From Woeseia sp. (lineage in GTDB: Bacteria; Pseudomonadota; Gammaproteobacteria; Steroidobacterales; Woeseiaceae), in NCBI GenBank assembly GCA_021773015.1, contig JAJFKW010000001.1, forward strand, positions 620,001-684,000: a stretch of DNA of 64,000 nt. The letters are read 5' to 3'. The translations under genes and the position numbers were made by a program. Every line of letters begins with the position of its first letter. Position 1 is the first letter of the stretch. Below the pieces are notes generated by a model. It was not told where the DNA came from. It was given only the letters and a program-made list of their open reading frames with translations, and ran no database searches. Of the stretch, positions 17,590 through 25,901 are shown one piece after another.

Positions 17590-18012
17590 TCACTGCAATT
17601 TGCACCAAATCTGATCATAAAAATGGACCGGATGATAAAACGAAAAGCACACGTCCTCGATGAGTTTGACTGGAAAAGACGTTTCAGTACCATCTTCGTT
17701 TGTTTCTGATATTAGTATTTGGGATGCACCAATTTCCTTCCAAGTATAAGGGCTCTCAGAGCTAAACTGGAAAATCTGCGAGTCGTCTGACCTTGTCCTC
17801 AATATGGACATCGCGCAAGTGAATTGCCATTGCACAGAAGTCATCGCACCAATATCTGCTTCCTCCTCATCGTCTATACGGTGTTTGCTGTCAAGGTAAT
17901 TTGCTGCCGAACGAACGTGATCTACCTCCCACACGCCCTCAAGGGGACACGCGCCGGCAATCGATGAAAAGGCAAGAAGACTGATTACGGCAATCTCGGT
18001 CATGTGTCGCAT
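17590..18012 (-). CDS. Exported hypothetical protein
   Basis: About 140 residues from ATG 18012 (ATG 18003 is also possible). A clear signal peptide (TEIAVISLLAFSSIAGA) is followed by CPLEGVWEVDHVRS, reminiscent of small lipocalin-like or lysozyme-inhibitor-type secreted proteins that begin with a GxW motif. Three later cysteines could form disulfides. The family is not recognised. It is a single gene flanked by intergenic repeats on both sides. Confidence 0.6.
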   Translation of the reverse strand: MRHMTEIAVISLLAFSSIAGACPLEGVWEVDHVRSAANYLDSKHRIDDEEEADIGAMTSVQWQFTCAMSILRTRSDDSQIFQFSSESPYTWKEIGASQILISETNEDGTETSFPVKLIEDVCFSFYHPVHFYDQIWCKLQ

Positions 18013-18042
18013 AACGTACCTATGTCTGGCTAACTTCGAACG

Positions 18043-18115
18043 TCCGCTTTGGGTCAAAAGCAGCCTCTTAGCATTCTAACAGTCGAGCGGCTGGTTTCGG
18101 CCACGACTTGCCGTT
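18043..18115. repeat. Intergenic repeat (family R)
   Basis: Contains CCGCTTTGGGTCAAAAGCAG and then GAGCGGCTGGTTTCGGCCAC, the two pieces shared with the repeats at 17396, 23215, 23591, 24309 and 24938. It lies between two oppositely oriented single genes. Confidence 0.6.
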
Positions 18116-18214
18116 GTCGAGTGGCTGGCGTACCTCCGAAATCAGACGTTCAGATGGTATGCTTTCAGCTGCTGTTTCTGAGGCAAAACGGACATCCCGA
18201 GCTCCTCCCTACAG

Positions 18215-18667
18215 ATGAAAGTTGAATTGCTTGACGATCATTCCGAGTCAATTCCGATGCTCGCGGATTGGTATGTTTCGGAGTGGGCGCCTTACTACGG
18301 CATTGACGGCCCCGGCGACGCAAGAACCGATTTGGTATCGCGCACTAATCGTGATGAGATTCCAATTGGTTTCGTGGCGATTGAAGGTGACGAGATTATC
18401 GGGGCAGCTGCTCTCGATTTCGACGTAGCGACGGAGCGAACCCCGTCTGTAGTTGGGCTGCTGGTAGAACCGTCGCGACGTGGGCGAGGCGTAGCGACAG
18501 CATTGCTCAAATCAGCTGAACTTCACGCGAAACGACTCGGCTGCAGTCGCTTGTATGTCAGCACGACTGTTCTGGATCGCCTACTTGTACGGATGGGTTG
18601 GTATCCACTCGAAGAGATAGAGTTCTTGGATAGTGAGAAGGGATTGATCTACGCACGTGACCTTTGA
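18215..18667 (+). CDS. GNAT-family N-acetyltransferase
   Basis: 150 residues with a single Gcn5-related acetyltransferase fold. Motif A is VVGLLVEPSRRGRGVATALL, with the acetyl-CoA pyrophosphate-binding RRGRGVA loop. The preceding strand IIGAAALDFD and the C-terminal LYVSTTVLDRLLVRMGW fit the fold. The substrate cannot be predicted. The ATG at 18215 begins the first strand directly. Isolated gene in the island. Confidence 0.88.
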   Translation: MKVELLDDHSESIPMLADWYVSEWAPYYGIDGPGDARTDLVSRTNRDEIPIGFVAIEGDEIIGAAALDFDVATERTPSVVGLLVEPSRRGRGVATALLKSAELHAKRLGCSRLYVSTTVLDRLLVRMGWYPLEEIEFLDSEKGLIYARDL

Positions 18668-18846
18668 ATAGTCAGTTGTGATATCCGTTAATTATGAACG
18701 AGCGCTACACTGGTTACGTTGCCGACAGGTACATTCCAACTTCACACTGACGGTGACTCGAAGCAGCCAGAACTGGCTGGCCGCGTAGAAAGATTCTCGA
18801 CCTGATAGACTAAGTTGTCTAGCGATTTCAATCTCAAGGATGCCTA

Positions 18847-19143
18847 ATGCCTGAGCCTATGGTGTATTTTCTCACGTTGGCCCCGTCGTTGGCTTTGTTT
18901 ATTGGGTACCTCTATGCGGCAGACGCCCTTGATAGGGTTGTCCGCTCTTGATACCCCGATGTCTGGACTAGAATTGCTGGGCATTGGGATGCCCATTCAA
19001 GCTCAAATACATTTCTTCTTTATCGAGAGAGTGACCTGCTCAAATCTCTAGACGACGCTGAAATTGCCAAGCTTTTGAAAGTTATTCGATACCTATTTTT
19101 GGCATTTGCGGTGTCGCTCATTGGCGTATTTCTCTTCGCGTAA
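18847..19143 (+). pseudogene. Small two-helix membrane protein gene with one in-frame TGA
   Basis: From ATG 18847 the frame gives 34 residues with a hydrophobic N-terminal helix (MVYFLTLAPSLALFIGYLYA) and then TGA at 18949-18951. The same frame runs on for 63 codons (YPDVWTRIAGHW ... SLDDAEIAKLLKVIR) and ends with a second helix (YLFLAFAVSLIGVFLFA) and TAA at 19141. The whole would be a 98-residue protein with helices at both ends. As in the lipoprotein gene at 16864, TGA could derive from CGA. No start codon re-opens the frame after the stop. Family not recognised. Confidence 0.62.
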
Positions 19144-19287
19144 CCAGTCTGCACGCGAATGGCAACTTCGGGTCATTGCCTGGACTCTGTCAGAGCGAAG
19201 TTGAAGTGAAGGGAAAACATCAATTCTTTGGCTCTGGCGAAAAATGAGGATAAGATCCTGAATTCGTTTGAACGCAGGTGCCCCTGA

Positions 19288-20340
19288 ATGAGAAATGTCT
19301 TAATTGCCATCTCCGTCCTCATAGCTTTTCCTGCCGACGCAACCTGGGGCCCTGATTCGCCTGCTTATCGGCACGAGGCGCCGATCATTGGCACGTGGAA
19401 AGGCGAGTTTCAGGGAAAGATATTCGAAATAGCGATTTGGCCAGACTCAACGTCGCACAAGCTCACTGGAGCTATGGTTTGGGGCGAGTGTAGAGCTGTG
19501 TTGGGCCTTTCCGGGATAGATCTGCATGGCGCAATCGCTGGAGCCACGAAAGAAAAATTTGATGCGACCCCGAACTTAGACAGGTACCTTTTCGGGATGG
19601 CCAGTTACCCCAACCAGGTCAACATGCCGGGGAATCGCTGCCCCGGAGAGGGCAGGCCGGGCTACGGTGGATTCCACCTGAATACAGATGAATCGTTTAG
19701 CCTGCTCACGATGTACAGCTACGCGACCTACCCCGCTCTCAAGAAACACCCGGGTACCCTGCAACGCAGTGTTCCTTCGCGAAAACTGGCTGAAGTTGTC
19801 AGGTGGCTCGACACCAAAACAAGTGTCACTCTGACCACCATGGCCGAGAATGTGGTGTTCGACCCGACGCTGAACTACTTCCAGTTGTCCGAAAAGCAGT
19901 TTGCAACCCGACTTGACGATATCGACGGGCTTTCCTTCGTCTCAGATTTTGGTTTCGTTTACCGAATAGACCGTACGCAGTCCAAACACCCCGATCGGCA
20001 GTATTTCAAGCTGGTTGTCGTGGATGACGAACTTTCTACTTTCAGCGTCGGGGACATCGGCGGTGAGGGATATTTTGCACCGACGTCCCAGGAAATGTTG
20101 ATCACTCTGTATGGGAACGCACCCCCTTGCGGAGTTACCCATTACCCCTACACGATCTTCGACGTGTCCCAACAGCGCGACGCGACGCCTACGGCGGAGA
20201 GCGCGGAGGGCCAGTCGTGGGTGCTCAACTCCCCGAAGGGGTCGTGCAAAGCGGTTTCGTTGAATAGCTACTGCAGAAACGTGACTTGTACCGATTGGTT
20301 GGATACGCAGGATAAACCGGTCGTTTCCAGCAGCCGCTAA
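19288..20340 (+). CDS. Secreted hypothetical protein
   Basis: 350 residues with a signal peptide (MRNVLIAISVLIAFPADA). The first half contains IIGTWKGEFQGKIFEIAIW, a beta-rich opening typical of small periplasmic or surface proteins. Several cysteines are spread over the chain (including GNRCPGEGRPG and SYCRNVTCTDW), which suggests disulfides. The C-terminal end is hydrophilic, with no anchor. I do not recognise the family. It is preceded by a short GCAACTTCGGGTC-type intergenic segment and converges with the Sel1 gene. Confidence 0.65.
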   Translation: MRNVLIAISVLIAFPADATWGPDSPAYRHEAPIIGTWKGEFQGKIFEIAIWPDSTSHKLTGAMVWGECRAVLGLSGIDLHGAIAGATKEKFDATPNLDRYLFGMASYPNQVNMPGNRCPGEGRPGYGGFHLNTDESFSLLTMYSYATYPALKKHPGTLQRSVPSRKLAEVVRWLDTKTSVTLTTMAENVVFDPTLNYFQLSEKQFATRLDDIDGLSFVSDFGFVYRIDRTQSKHPDRQYFKLVVVDDELSTFSVGDIGGEGYFAPTSQEMLITLYGNAPPCGVTHYPYTIFDVSQQRDATPTAESAEGQSWVLNSPKGSCKAVSLNSYCRNVTCTDWLDTQDKPVVSSSR

Positions 20341-20366
20341 GATGCACTTATTTCTAGATCTGTCTC

Positions 20367-21455
20367 CTAACTACACTCTCCTGGGTATTTATCACAATAT
20401 TCAGCAAGAAATTCTCGAGTTTCCTGGATAGCTTGAATCTCGACGGAATTGATCCCCGCATCAGCGTTTTCATATCCCAATTCTTTGGACTTTTGAAACC
20501 ACCCTAGAGCTTCGCTAAATTCCTCGTCGGCTGCTGCTATGACACCCAGGTTATTGGCAGCCATCCCGGACCCTTCTTCTACCGCTTTCTTATAGTAATG
20601 GATCGCCTTTTCCCTATCCCTTTCAACACCCAAACCTTCGGAATATGAGTACCCCAAGACGGTTGATGCTTGCACATAGTTCTGGTCGCTCGATTTTTCG
20701 AACCAGAGTATCGCCTCTTCGTACCTTTCGCTTTTCATACGCATAACCCCGGCGTTAAATTGCGATTCTCTGTCCCCCGTGTTGTTTGCTGACCACCAAA
20801 AATACTTGAACGCCGTATCCCAGTCATTGATGCGGTCATACTCCAGACCCACCGAGGAAAATGATTCGGTAGTCAAGGTCCGAAAATACTCTTTCCCAAA
20901 AACTCCTCTAACGTAATCATCAGGTGCAAACTCATAAATCGATGCCGTCATGGGTTTTTGGTTTAGATAGATAAAGGTAACCAAAGCGCTTCCGCCAACG
21001 GTCGCCTCGAAGTTCGTGTTTGTGTAGGCCAGTTCCCTTTCAAACAGCTGGTGCAATCCTAACCTTTCATCATCCAAATCCAGTTCAGATATGAATTGAA
21101 CCATTTTGGTATCTGTCTGTTTCGACAATGACAAACCAATTGTTGTGATGTGAGTCTCAACTTCTTTGAGAATGTCATCGGGGATGTCATCCTTTGTGAC
21201 AACATAGGAAGATAGGACCAGATGCTCTTTATTCGAAAAATAGACTGTAAAAGGGACCTCACCATATTCTTTGCGACTTTGAAACTTGGTAGCGTCTTCG
21301 TCATTTAAGACTTTGTACTTGAATAGATCGTCACTTGTACTGGACTCCCCTTCAGTGGCGAGAACTGAACCACACAACAAATATGATAAGAATAGGACTA
21401 AAGAGTTTTTGCGACAATCTCTATGTCTGATCCCATTCCGGTCGTTTTTCGTCAT
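20367..21455 (-). CDS. Exported Sel1/TPR-repeat protein
   Basis: 362 residues. A signal peptide (SLVLFLSYLLCGSVLA, about 18-33) precedes an N-terminal domain of about 170 residues that I do not recognise. Sel1-like repeats follow from about 200 to 345, including AGVMRMKSERYEEAILWFEK, LGYSYSEGLGVERDREKAIH and NLGVIAAADEEFSEALGWF. Sel1 repeats mediate protein-protein contacts, usually in the periplasm or outside the cell. Single gene in the island; lower GC than the housekeeping genes by eye. Confidence 0.8.
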   Translation of the reverse strand: MTKNDRNGIRHRDCRKNSLVLFLSYLLCGSVLATEGESSTSDDLFKYKVLNDEDATKFQSRKEYGEVPFTVYFSNKEHLVLSSYVVTKDDIPDDILKEVETHITTIGLSLSKQTDTKMVQFISELDLDDERLGLHQLFERELAYTNTNFEATVGGSALVTFIYLNQKPMTASIYEFAPDDYVRGVFGKEYFRTLTTESFSSVGLEYDRINDWDTAFKYFWWSANNTGDRESQFNAGVMRMKSERYEEAILWFEKSSDQNYVQASTVLGYSYSEGLGVERDREKAIHYYKKAVEEGSGMAANNLGVIAAADEEFSEALGWFQKSKELGYENADAGINSVEIQAIQETREFLAEYCDKYPGECS

Positions 21456-21539
21456 AACTACTCTCCTCCCACTTGTTTTTCTGCTTGCTCGCGACGGACC
21501 GATCGGATAGCGGTGGAGCCGTCCATGCGGGGCATAGCG

Positions 21540-21992
21540 TCAGGCGTTTTTCATTGCTTCTATTGCATCCAGATATTGCTGTCTATCAAAAACAAAACCT
21601 TCAAAATTGGAATAGTCCCATTCTTCGTCTCTATGAGGTTGCTCAAAATCGGTCCAGGTTACCGTGTTACCAAGCACTCTGATCTTGCAAAGCAACGACC
21701 AACACCCCTCGATCCCGCAAATACAGACGAGTAACGCGGTTTTGTTCTGATCAAGTCCCCGGTCAGCATTATCTTTTCCAAGGTAATATTGTCCGAGCGA
21801 AGAAGATGCTGTCGTTATTGCATAGTACGCTCCCGCAAGCCCCGGATGCCCCTCCTTCGTTGCCATAGGTAGCTCATAGGCTTGCATAACATCTGCTAAC
21901 GGTTTGCCGTCAACATGAATGTTTACTGTTGAGTCTGCATGACCTGATGGGAATTTCCGTGTTTCTAGAACTTCGAATACGATTTTGTTCAT
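21540..21992 (-). CDS. Conserved hypothetical protein with CGIEGCW motif
   Basis: 150 residues, soluble, no signal peptide. The central CICGIEGCWSLLCKI and the following WTDFEQPHRDEEWDY and FVFDRQQY resemble a widespread uncharacterised bacterial family that keeps a CG-x2-GCW-x-L core and a WxDFEQPHR segment. I recognise the pattern but know no function. It often occurs as an isolated accessory gene, as here. Confidence 0.7.
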   Translation of the reverse strand: MNKIVFEVLETRKFPSGHADSTVNIHVDGKPLADVMQAYELPMATKEGHPGLAGAYYAITTASSSLGQYYLGKDNADRGLDQNKTALLVCICGIEGCWSLLCKIRVLGNTVTWTDFEQPHRDEEWDYSNFEGFVFDRQQYLDAIEAMKNA

Positions 21993-22102
21993 TCGATTAC
22001 CTGATAACTATCGATCAGTGGCGGTGGTCGCTTCCATCTACCCATCACTCACCGAGCGTCTTTCGGGAAATTCATTGAATTGTTGTGCGACAGAATCGAA
22101 CT

Positions 22103-23068
22103 TTACCTTTTCTTTTGTTCCAGTCGCTTTCCGGCATGTGCGAACGCCAAATACTCAATGTAGCTACTAATCATTTCATAGGAATCCCCCCCCCGAAACG
22201 TCCTCCCATTTAGCGTAAATACGGGCGCTCCGACTTTCCTCCCGAACTTGAAATCATAGCTATTGGTTAGTTCCACTTGTCGAGCCAGCCAGTCGTTCGG
22301 ATCCTCGCAATCACCTTCGACCAATCCATTCAGCTTCATCAAAAATGATGAAACTTCAGCTACCGACTTAATCTCGCTATCTTTGCGAAAATTTCCTGCC
22401 TCAGCGAACAAAAAGTATCGATTTGAGAGTTCCTTTGATGAACCAGGGTATTTGATACGGTTATCAATGTCCCTATTGATCATATTTATTAGTTCATCAA
22501 ACGTTTGCATAAAAGCGGCTTCTCCCCTTTCGGCGAAAACGCAATTCAAGGTTGATTCGATGTCGACACCTGCTTTGTATGCGGTCAGCGCTCTGTCACC
22601 GTGGTCCAACAGAGCCGTAGCCCTTGGCATACTCAGCAAGGCCAGGTTTAGGTGCCCTTCAGACACCGCCTTTCGAATGATGGCAAAATTGTTCGACAGA
22701 AATTCTATACAATGCGGACAACCGACGCCGTACTGCATAATAAGTGTTGGAGCATCCACTGAGCTTTCGATTTTTAGATGTATTGTGTCCTCTTCGAAAA
22801 AACTGGCGTACGAAACAACCGGTCCCAATATATATTCAGTCATACGATGGAAATCTGAACTAGCTCGCCGATGACCTTGTATAGCCAATGGCTGCAACAT
22901 TTCTATTGCATCAGAGATCTCACCCTTTTCTTCGAGGGCACGAGCCGCGGCAATAATATCTCGGGCTTGAATGTCAGCATGTCCGGATGTTGCATCCTGG
23001 CCCAATGCTGCCGTACTCGCCAGAATAAAAAATAGAACCAGCATCGCAGTCAGAAGTTCAAATCGCAT
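22103..23068 (-). CDS. Periplasmic DsbA-like thiol-disulfide protein with N-terminal repeat domain
   Basis: About 321 residues from ATG 23068 (a GTG lies one codon upstream). A signal peptide ends near ALGQ. Residues about 35-75 look like a degenerate TPR/Sel1 segment (AARALEEKGEISDAIEMLQP). A DsbA-like thioredoxin fold follows, with the redox motif C117-P-H-C120 and the cis-Pro loop GAPVF near residue 285. It resembles the DsbA/DsbG-type oxidoreductases that use CPHC. A run of nine G (coding strand, 22186-22194) lies in the C-terminal codons and could slip. Single gene in the island. Confidence 0.82.
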   Translation of the reverse strand: MRFELLTAMLVLFFILASTAALGQDATSGHADIQARDIIAAARALEEKGEISDAIEMLQPLAIQGHRRASSDFHRMTEYILGPVVSYASFFEEDTIHLKIESSVDAPTLIMQYGVGCPHCIEFLSNNFAIIRKAVSEGHLNLALLSMPRATALLDHGDRALTAYKAGVDIESTLNCVFAERGEAAFMQTFDELINMINRDIDNRIKYPGSSKELSNRYFLFAEAGNFRKDSEIKSVAEVSSFLMKLNGLVEGDCEDPNDWLARQVELTNSYDFKFGRKVGAPVFTLNGRTFRGGDSYEMISSYIEYLAFAHAGKRLEQKKR

Positions 23069-23214
23069 CACCTACACTCCAATTCTTGGTCGGCCAGGGT
23101 TCGAGCATAGCTGCGGTGACAGCCACCACAAGAGTAACAGAGGCGATGATGCAACGTGTTCTGATAGTGAGCATCATCAACTACTCGCCAAGCCTGATCG
23201 AAATACTCTTAGTG

Positions 23215-23280
23215 CCCGCCTCGGGTCAGCAGCGGTCGCTCACGACTCTAGCAACTGGGCGGCTGATTAAGGTGGCCGGC
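23215..23280. repeat. Intergenic repeat (family R)
   Basis: CCGCCTCGGGTCAGCAGCGG followed by GGGCGGCTGATTAAGGTGGCC, a diverged match to the repeats at 18043 and 24309. Confidence 0.5.
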
Positions 23281-23590
23281 CCGCCGACGGCCCAGCCGTC
23301 TTGAATCGTCGAGCCCTCGGGCGATCTCGTCGCGACCTCTTTCGATCGGCTGCCAGTTGGGGCCACGCGCCTCTACGAATGCGTAGTTCAGACTTGGCCA
23401 CTTGCAGTTAACGAGACCGAGGTGGTTGGCTTCGACGCCACAGAAGTGGATGAGTAGGCGGAGGTGGACACGCAGTAATCGTCATCTACCACTATTTCGC
23501 AATACGACCTTCACGGCAATCACCTCTTATCATTGGTTGGGATAGGCTCGAAACGGGTTTCGCGAAAATTAGCCGTTCATCGTGAGTGGC

Positions 23591-23663
23591 AAGAACGGGT
23601 CAATACCAGCCTCTGAGTATAACTCCAGGCGAGCGGCTGGATACGGCCACAAGCAGCCGCTCG
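23591..23663. repeat. Intergenic repeat (family R) with 10-bp perfect inverted repeat
   Basis: CGAGCGGCTG (23630-23639) and CAGCCGCTCG (23654-23663) pair perfectly around a 14-base loop that contains CGGCCAC. The segment GCGAGCGGCTGGATACGGCC is shared with the copy at 18043. Confidence 0.65.
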
Positions 23664-23705
23664 GGGTCAATCAAAACTCCTAGAGTCTAAGCATCTTGTT
23701 GCAGT

Positions 23706-24218
23706 TCACAGGACAACATTCATTTCCTTCAACATCTTCTGGCACGCACCATCCAAGAGTCCGTCCAAATCAGCGGCATCGAATACTGGCCTTAGTCTCG
23801 ACAGGGCTCTCCAAGTGAACAATCGTGGAATAAACTCTCGCCAATTCATTTTTTCTATCGTCGAAAATTCAACCTTCGTCTCACCGGTAACAGGTGAGAA
23901 AAGCCTCGATCTAATTTGAACCTTCGGTCTCCAAAAAATCGGAAAGCCTACATCTCCAAGCTCAAAGCCCCAATAGTCGCCAGACTGGTATTTTGGGATG
24001 ATGACATCAAGAACTAGATCATCTTGTTTCGGCTCGACTAATGTCGATACTGAAGGGAGTGGTATTAGAGCAATCAATCTTTGCTTCAATGAGATACTCA
24101 GGCCCTCGCATTCAACTACTCCCCATTCGTCGATTGTTTTTGGACCAGTTCGTTTAGCGACACTGAGTTCACCAAGGAAAATCCTAGGTTTCGATTTCGC
24201 AATAAAATGTCGAAGCAA
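23706..24218 (-). CDS. Conserved hypothetical protein
   Basis: 170 residues from TTG 24218; the frame is closed by TGA-TAA ten codons further upstream and has no ATG there. No signal peptide or clear membrane helix. Features: YQSGDYWGFELG, FPIFWRPK and a conserved-looking C-terminus (FIPRLFTWRALSRLRPVFDAAD). I have the impression of a family of uncharacterised gammaproteobacterial proteins with a QSGDYW and FWRP core, but cannot name it. Isolated in the island. Confidence 0.6.
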   Translation of the reverse strand: MLRHFIAKSKPRIFLGELSVAKRTGPKTIDEWGVVECEGLSISLKQRLIALIPLPSVSTLVEPKQDDLVLDVIIPKYQSGDYWGFELGDVGFPIFWRPKVQIRSRLFSPVTGETKVEFSTIEKMNWREFIPRLFTWRALSRLRPVFDAADLDGLLDGACQKMLKEMNVVL

Positions 24219-24308
24219 TCGCTTTCTCGTGTGGTCAGTATCAGGTTATCAAAAGGCAAACATGTCGCCATACACGTCCATTCTTCCGACGAATACGAGT
24301 GGCTGCTT

Positions 24309-24505
24309 TGGGTCAGTAGCGGACCGTCAACATCATAGCAGACGAACGGCTGGTATCAGGTGCGAAGCATCCACTGCCTAGCGCAGACTGAAGCCGATTG
24401 TCGTTGACCTGACATGTGCAGTCGACCGCTTTCATCGTAAGCGGTCATTCGGGTCAACGAAATTTCAGGTATTCGAAGGGCGGCTAGCGGCCAAAAAGCG
24501 GCCAC
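24309..24505. repeat. Long intergenic repeat (family R), copy e
   Basis: About 195 bp that match 24938-25163 over nearly the full length. Shared landmarks are GGGTCAGTAGCG, TCAACATCATAGCAG, GCGCAGACTGAAGCCGATTG and GTAAGCGGTCATTC. It lies downstream of the cupin gene. Confidence 0.8.
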
Positions 24506-24515
24506 CCAGGTACCG

Positions 24516-24866
24516 CTATATTTTCAATTTCTTTGCCGCAGTCGCCTCGTCACCAGTGTTCGGTGTTCCGCGAGGCTCTATGAGTAGTAGTTCGGCTTCA
24601 TCTTCTGCTACCGGACAGTGTTCCACTCCTTTCGGCACCACAAACATCTCGCCCTTTTGCAGGTGAATGTCTCGATCCCGAAGCTTGATTGTGACTCGTC
24701 CCTTGAGAACCAAGAAGAAATCGTCAGTGTCGGGGTGTGAGTGCCAGTTGAATTCACCCTTTACTTTCACAACCATTACGTCATGCCCATTGAAATCCGA
24801 CACGATCTTTGGCGACCAGTGTTCAGAAAATGTGGCTAATTTGTCTTTGAGATTTATAGCAGTCAT
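24516..24866 (-). CDS. Cupin-domain protein
   Basis: 116 residues from ATG 24866. The open frame reaches 25022, but the extra 52 codons lie in the repeat. Single cupin barrel: motif 1 FNWHSHPDTDDFFLVLKG carries the His/His/Glu-or-Asp metal ligand pattern, and motif 2 is GEMFVVPKGVEHCPVA. Small stand-alone cupins act as metal-dependent enzymes or sugar/ligand binders; this one cannot be assigned a reaction. It is framed on both sides by copies of the same long repeat, like a cassette. Confidence 0.85.
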   Translation of the reverse strand: MTAINLKDKLATFSEHWSPKIVSDFNGHDVMVVKVKGEFNWHSHPDTDDFFLVLKGRVTIKLRDRDIHLQKGEMFVVPKGVEHCPVAEDEAELLLIEPRGTPNTGDEATAAKKLKI

Positions 24867-24937
24867 GCCAAATTCTGTATTATTCTTTTTTGAATTACGG
24901 ATTACCGGTCGACGCAATACACTCGCCGATTGGCTAC

Positions 24938-25163
24938 AGCGGGTCAGTAGCGACACTTCAACATCATAGCAGGCGAACGGCTGATTTCGGGTGCGAAGCA
25001 GCCACTGACTTGCATTGGTCACATTCTGACATTGTTGACACTACCGAGCGCAGACTGAAGCCGATTGTCGTTGACCTGACATGGTCAGTCGACTGCTTTC
25101 ACCGTAAGCGGTCATTCAGATCACCGAATCTTCAGGAATTCGAAGGGCAGTTGACGTCCAAAA
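24938..25163. repeat. Long intergenic repeat (family R), copy f
   Basis: Relative of 24309-24505 with about 40 extra bases in the middle (containing TGGTCACATTCTGACATTG). That middle block is shared with the third copy at 25902-25970, so the three copies are mosaics. It fills most of the 361-bp gap 24867-25227. Confidence 0.8.
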
Positions 25164-25183
25164 GGGGTCCTTGTGCCAAGCAT

Positions 25184-25207
25184 AAAAAAACCCCGCGTAA
25201 CGCGGGG
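25184..25207 (-). terminator. Rho-independent terminator of the PEP-CTERM gene
   Basis: The GC-rich stem CCCCGCG/CGCGGGG with loop TAA (25191-25207) is followed on the minus strand by seven T. It lies 20 bp after the stop of the PEP-CTERM gene. Confidence 0.92.
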
Positions 25208-25227
25208 CTTCTTGGGTCTTGTTAAGG

Positions 25228-25749
25228 TCAGACTTTCTTGCGTCTAGCTAGTCCGATTCCAAAAAGACCGATGCCTAACAGAGCAAGAGTGCCGGGTTCG
25301 GGGACGGACACGGAGCGCTGCGTTACTGACAGTGCACCGTCAAAAAATTCAATTTGGGTATCCGTCCTTATCGCGTAAATAAACCCCTCTGCTTCCGTAA
25401 ACTGAAAAAACAGCTCAATCGATAGGATCCCTGCCGGAAAAGATGGGAATGATGGGCCGCCTGTCAATGTGACAATGCCAGACATGCAAAACCCGATACA
25501 TCCAGTCAATACATCAAACGACTGACTCTCGACGTTCCCTAGGACCCCGATAAGGTCACCGGAATCAAAGCTCAGATCCAAACTAAACCCGCTTATCAAC
25601 TCGGCATCGGTATCCCACATGAACGAGCCGACACCACCTGACACATTGCCCGAGGCTCCAAACACCATGTCATAAGTAATTACGTCGGCTTGAGCAGATA
25701 GAGGCCCAAGAACAAAAATCGCTGTAATCATTAGTCTTAGTTGTCGCAC
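25228..25749 (-). CDS. PEP-CTERM sorting-domain protein
   Basis: 173 residues. A signal peptide (LMITAIFVLGPLSAQA) leads into a Gly/Ser-rich extracellular part of about 125 residues. It ends in a canonical PEP-CTERM tail: VPEPGTLALLGIGLFGIG followed by LARRKKV. Such proteins are processed by an exosortase (EpsH/XrtA type) and are usually linked to exopolysaccharide. Neither exosortase nor polysaccharide genes are in the window, so the sorting machinery must be elsewhere in the genome. It has its own strong terminator and is flanked by family R repeats. Confidence 0.93.
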   Translation of the reverse strand: MRQLRLMITAIFVLGPLSAQADVITYDMVFGASGNVSGGVGSFMWDTDAELISGFSLDLSFDSGDLIGVLGNVESQSFDVLTGCIGFCMSGIVTLTGGPSFPSFPAGILSIELFFQFTEAEGFIYAIRTDTQIEFFDGALSVTQRSVSVPEPGTLALLGIGLFGIGLARRKKV

Positions 25750-25901
25750 AATCGTGTTCCCCCTGATTTACACTTTAAATCAAGCAATTTTCATGCCGGT
25801 ATTACAATTGATTAAGTATCAACTCGTTATGGCTGTACCGTTTTAGTGCGGGCGCTGTTCTGTAAAGGAAGTCGACGTAATTGGCTACTAAATGACTGTT
25901 G

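Larger units (their letters stand above)
23072..23705. other. 634-bp region without a credible gene
   Basis: Holds two copies of intergenic repeat family R (about 23215-23280 and 23591-23663). On the minus strand a 77-codon open frame (stop at 23248-23250, preceded by TGA at 23482-23484) has coding-like composition but no ATG, GTG or TTG; it may be a gene remnant. Nothing else recognisable. Confidence 0.55.

Noticed and set aside
16864-19143. TGA read as selenocysteine or a reassigned codon
   Set aside because: TGA is the normal stop of core genes here (for example dnaB and psuK), the contexts are not redox motifs, and no SECIS-like hairpin is apparent after the stops. Nonsense mutation is simpler.
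24867-25022. 52-codon N-terminal extension of the cupin protein
   Set aside because: It lies in the intergenic repeat; the cupin fold begins at ATG 24866.
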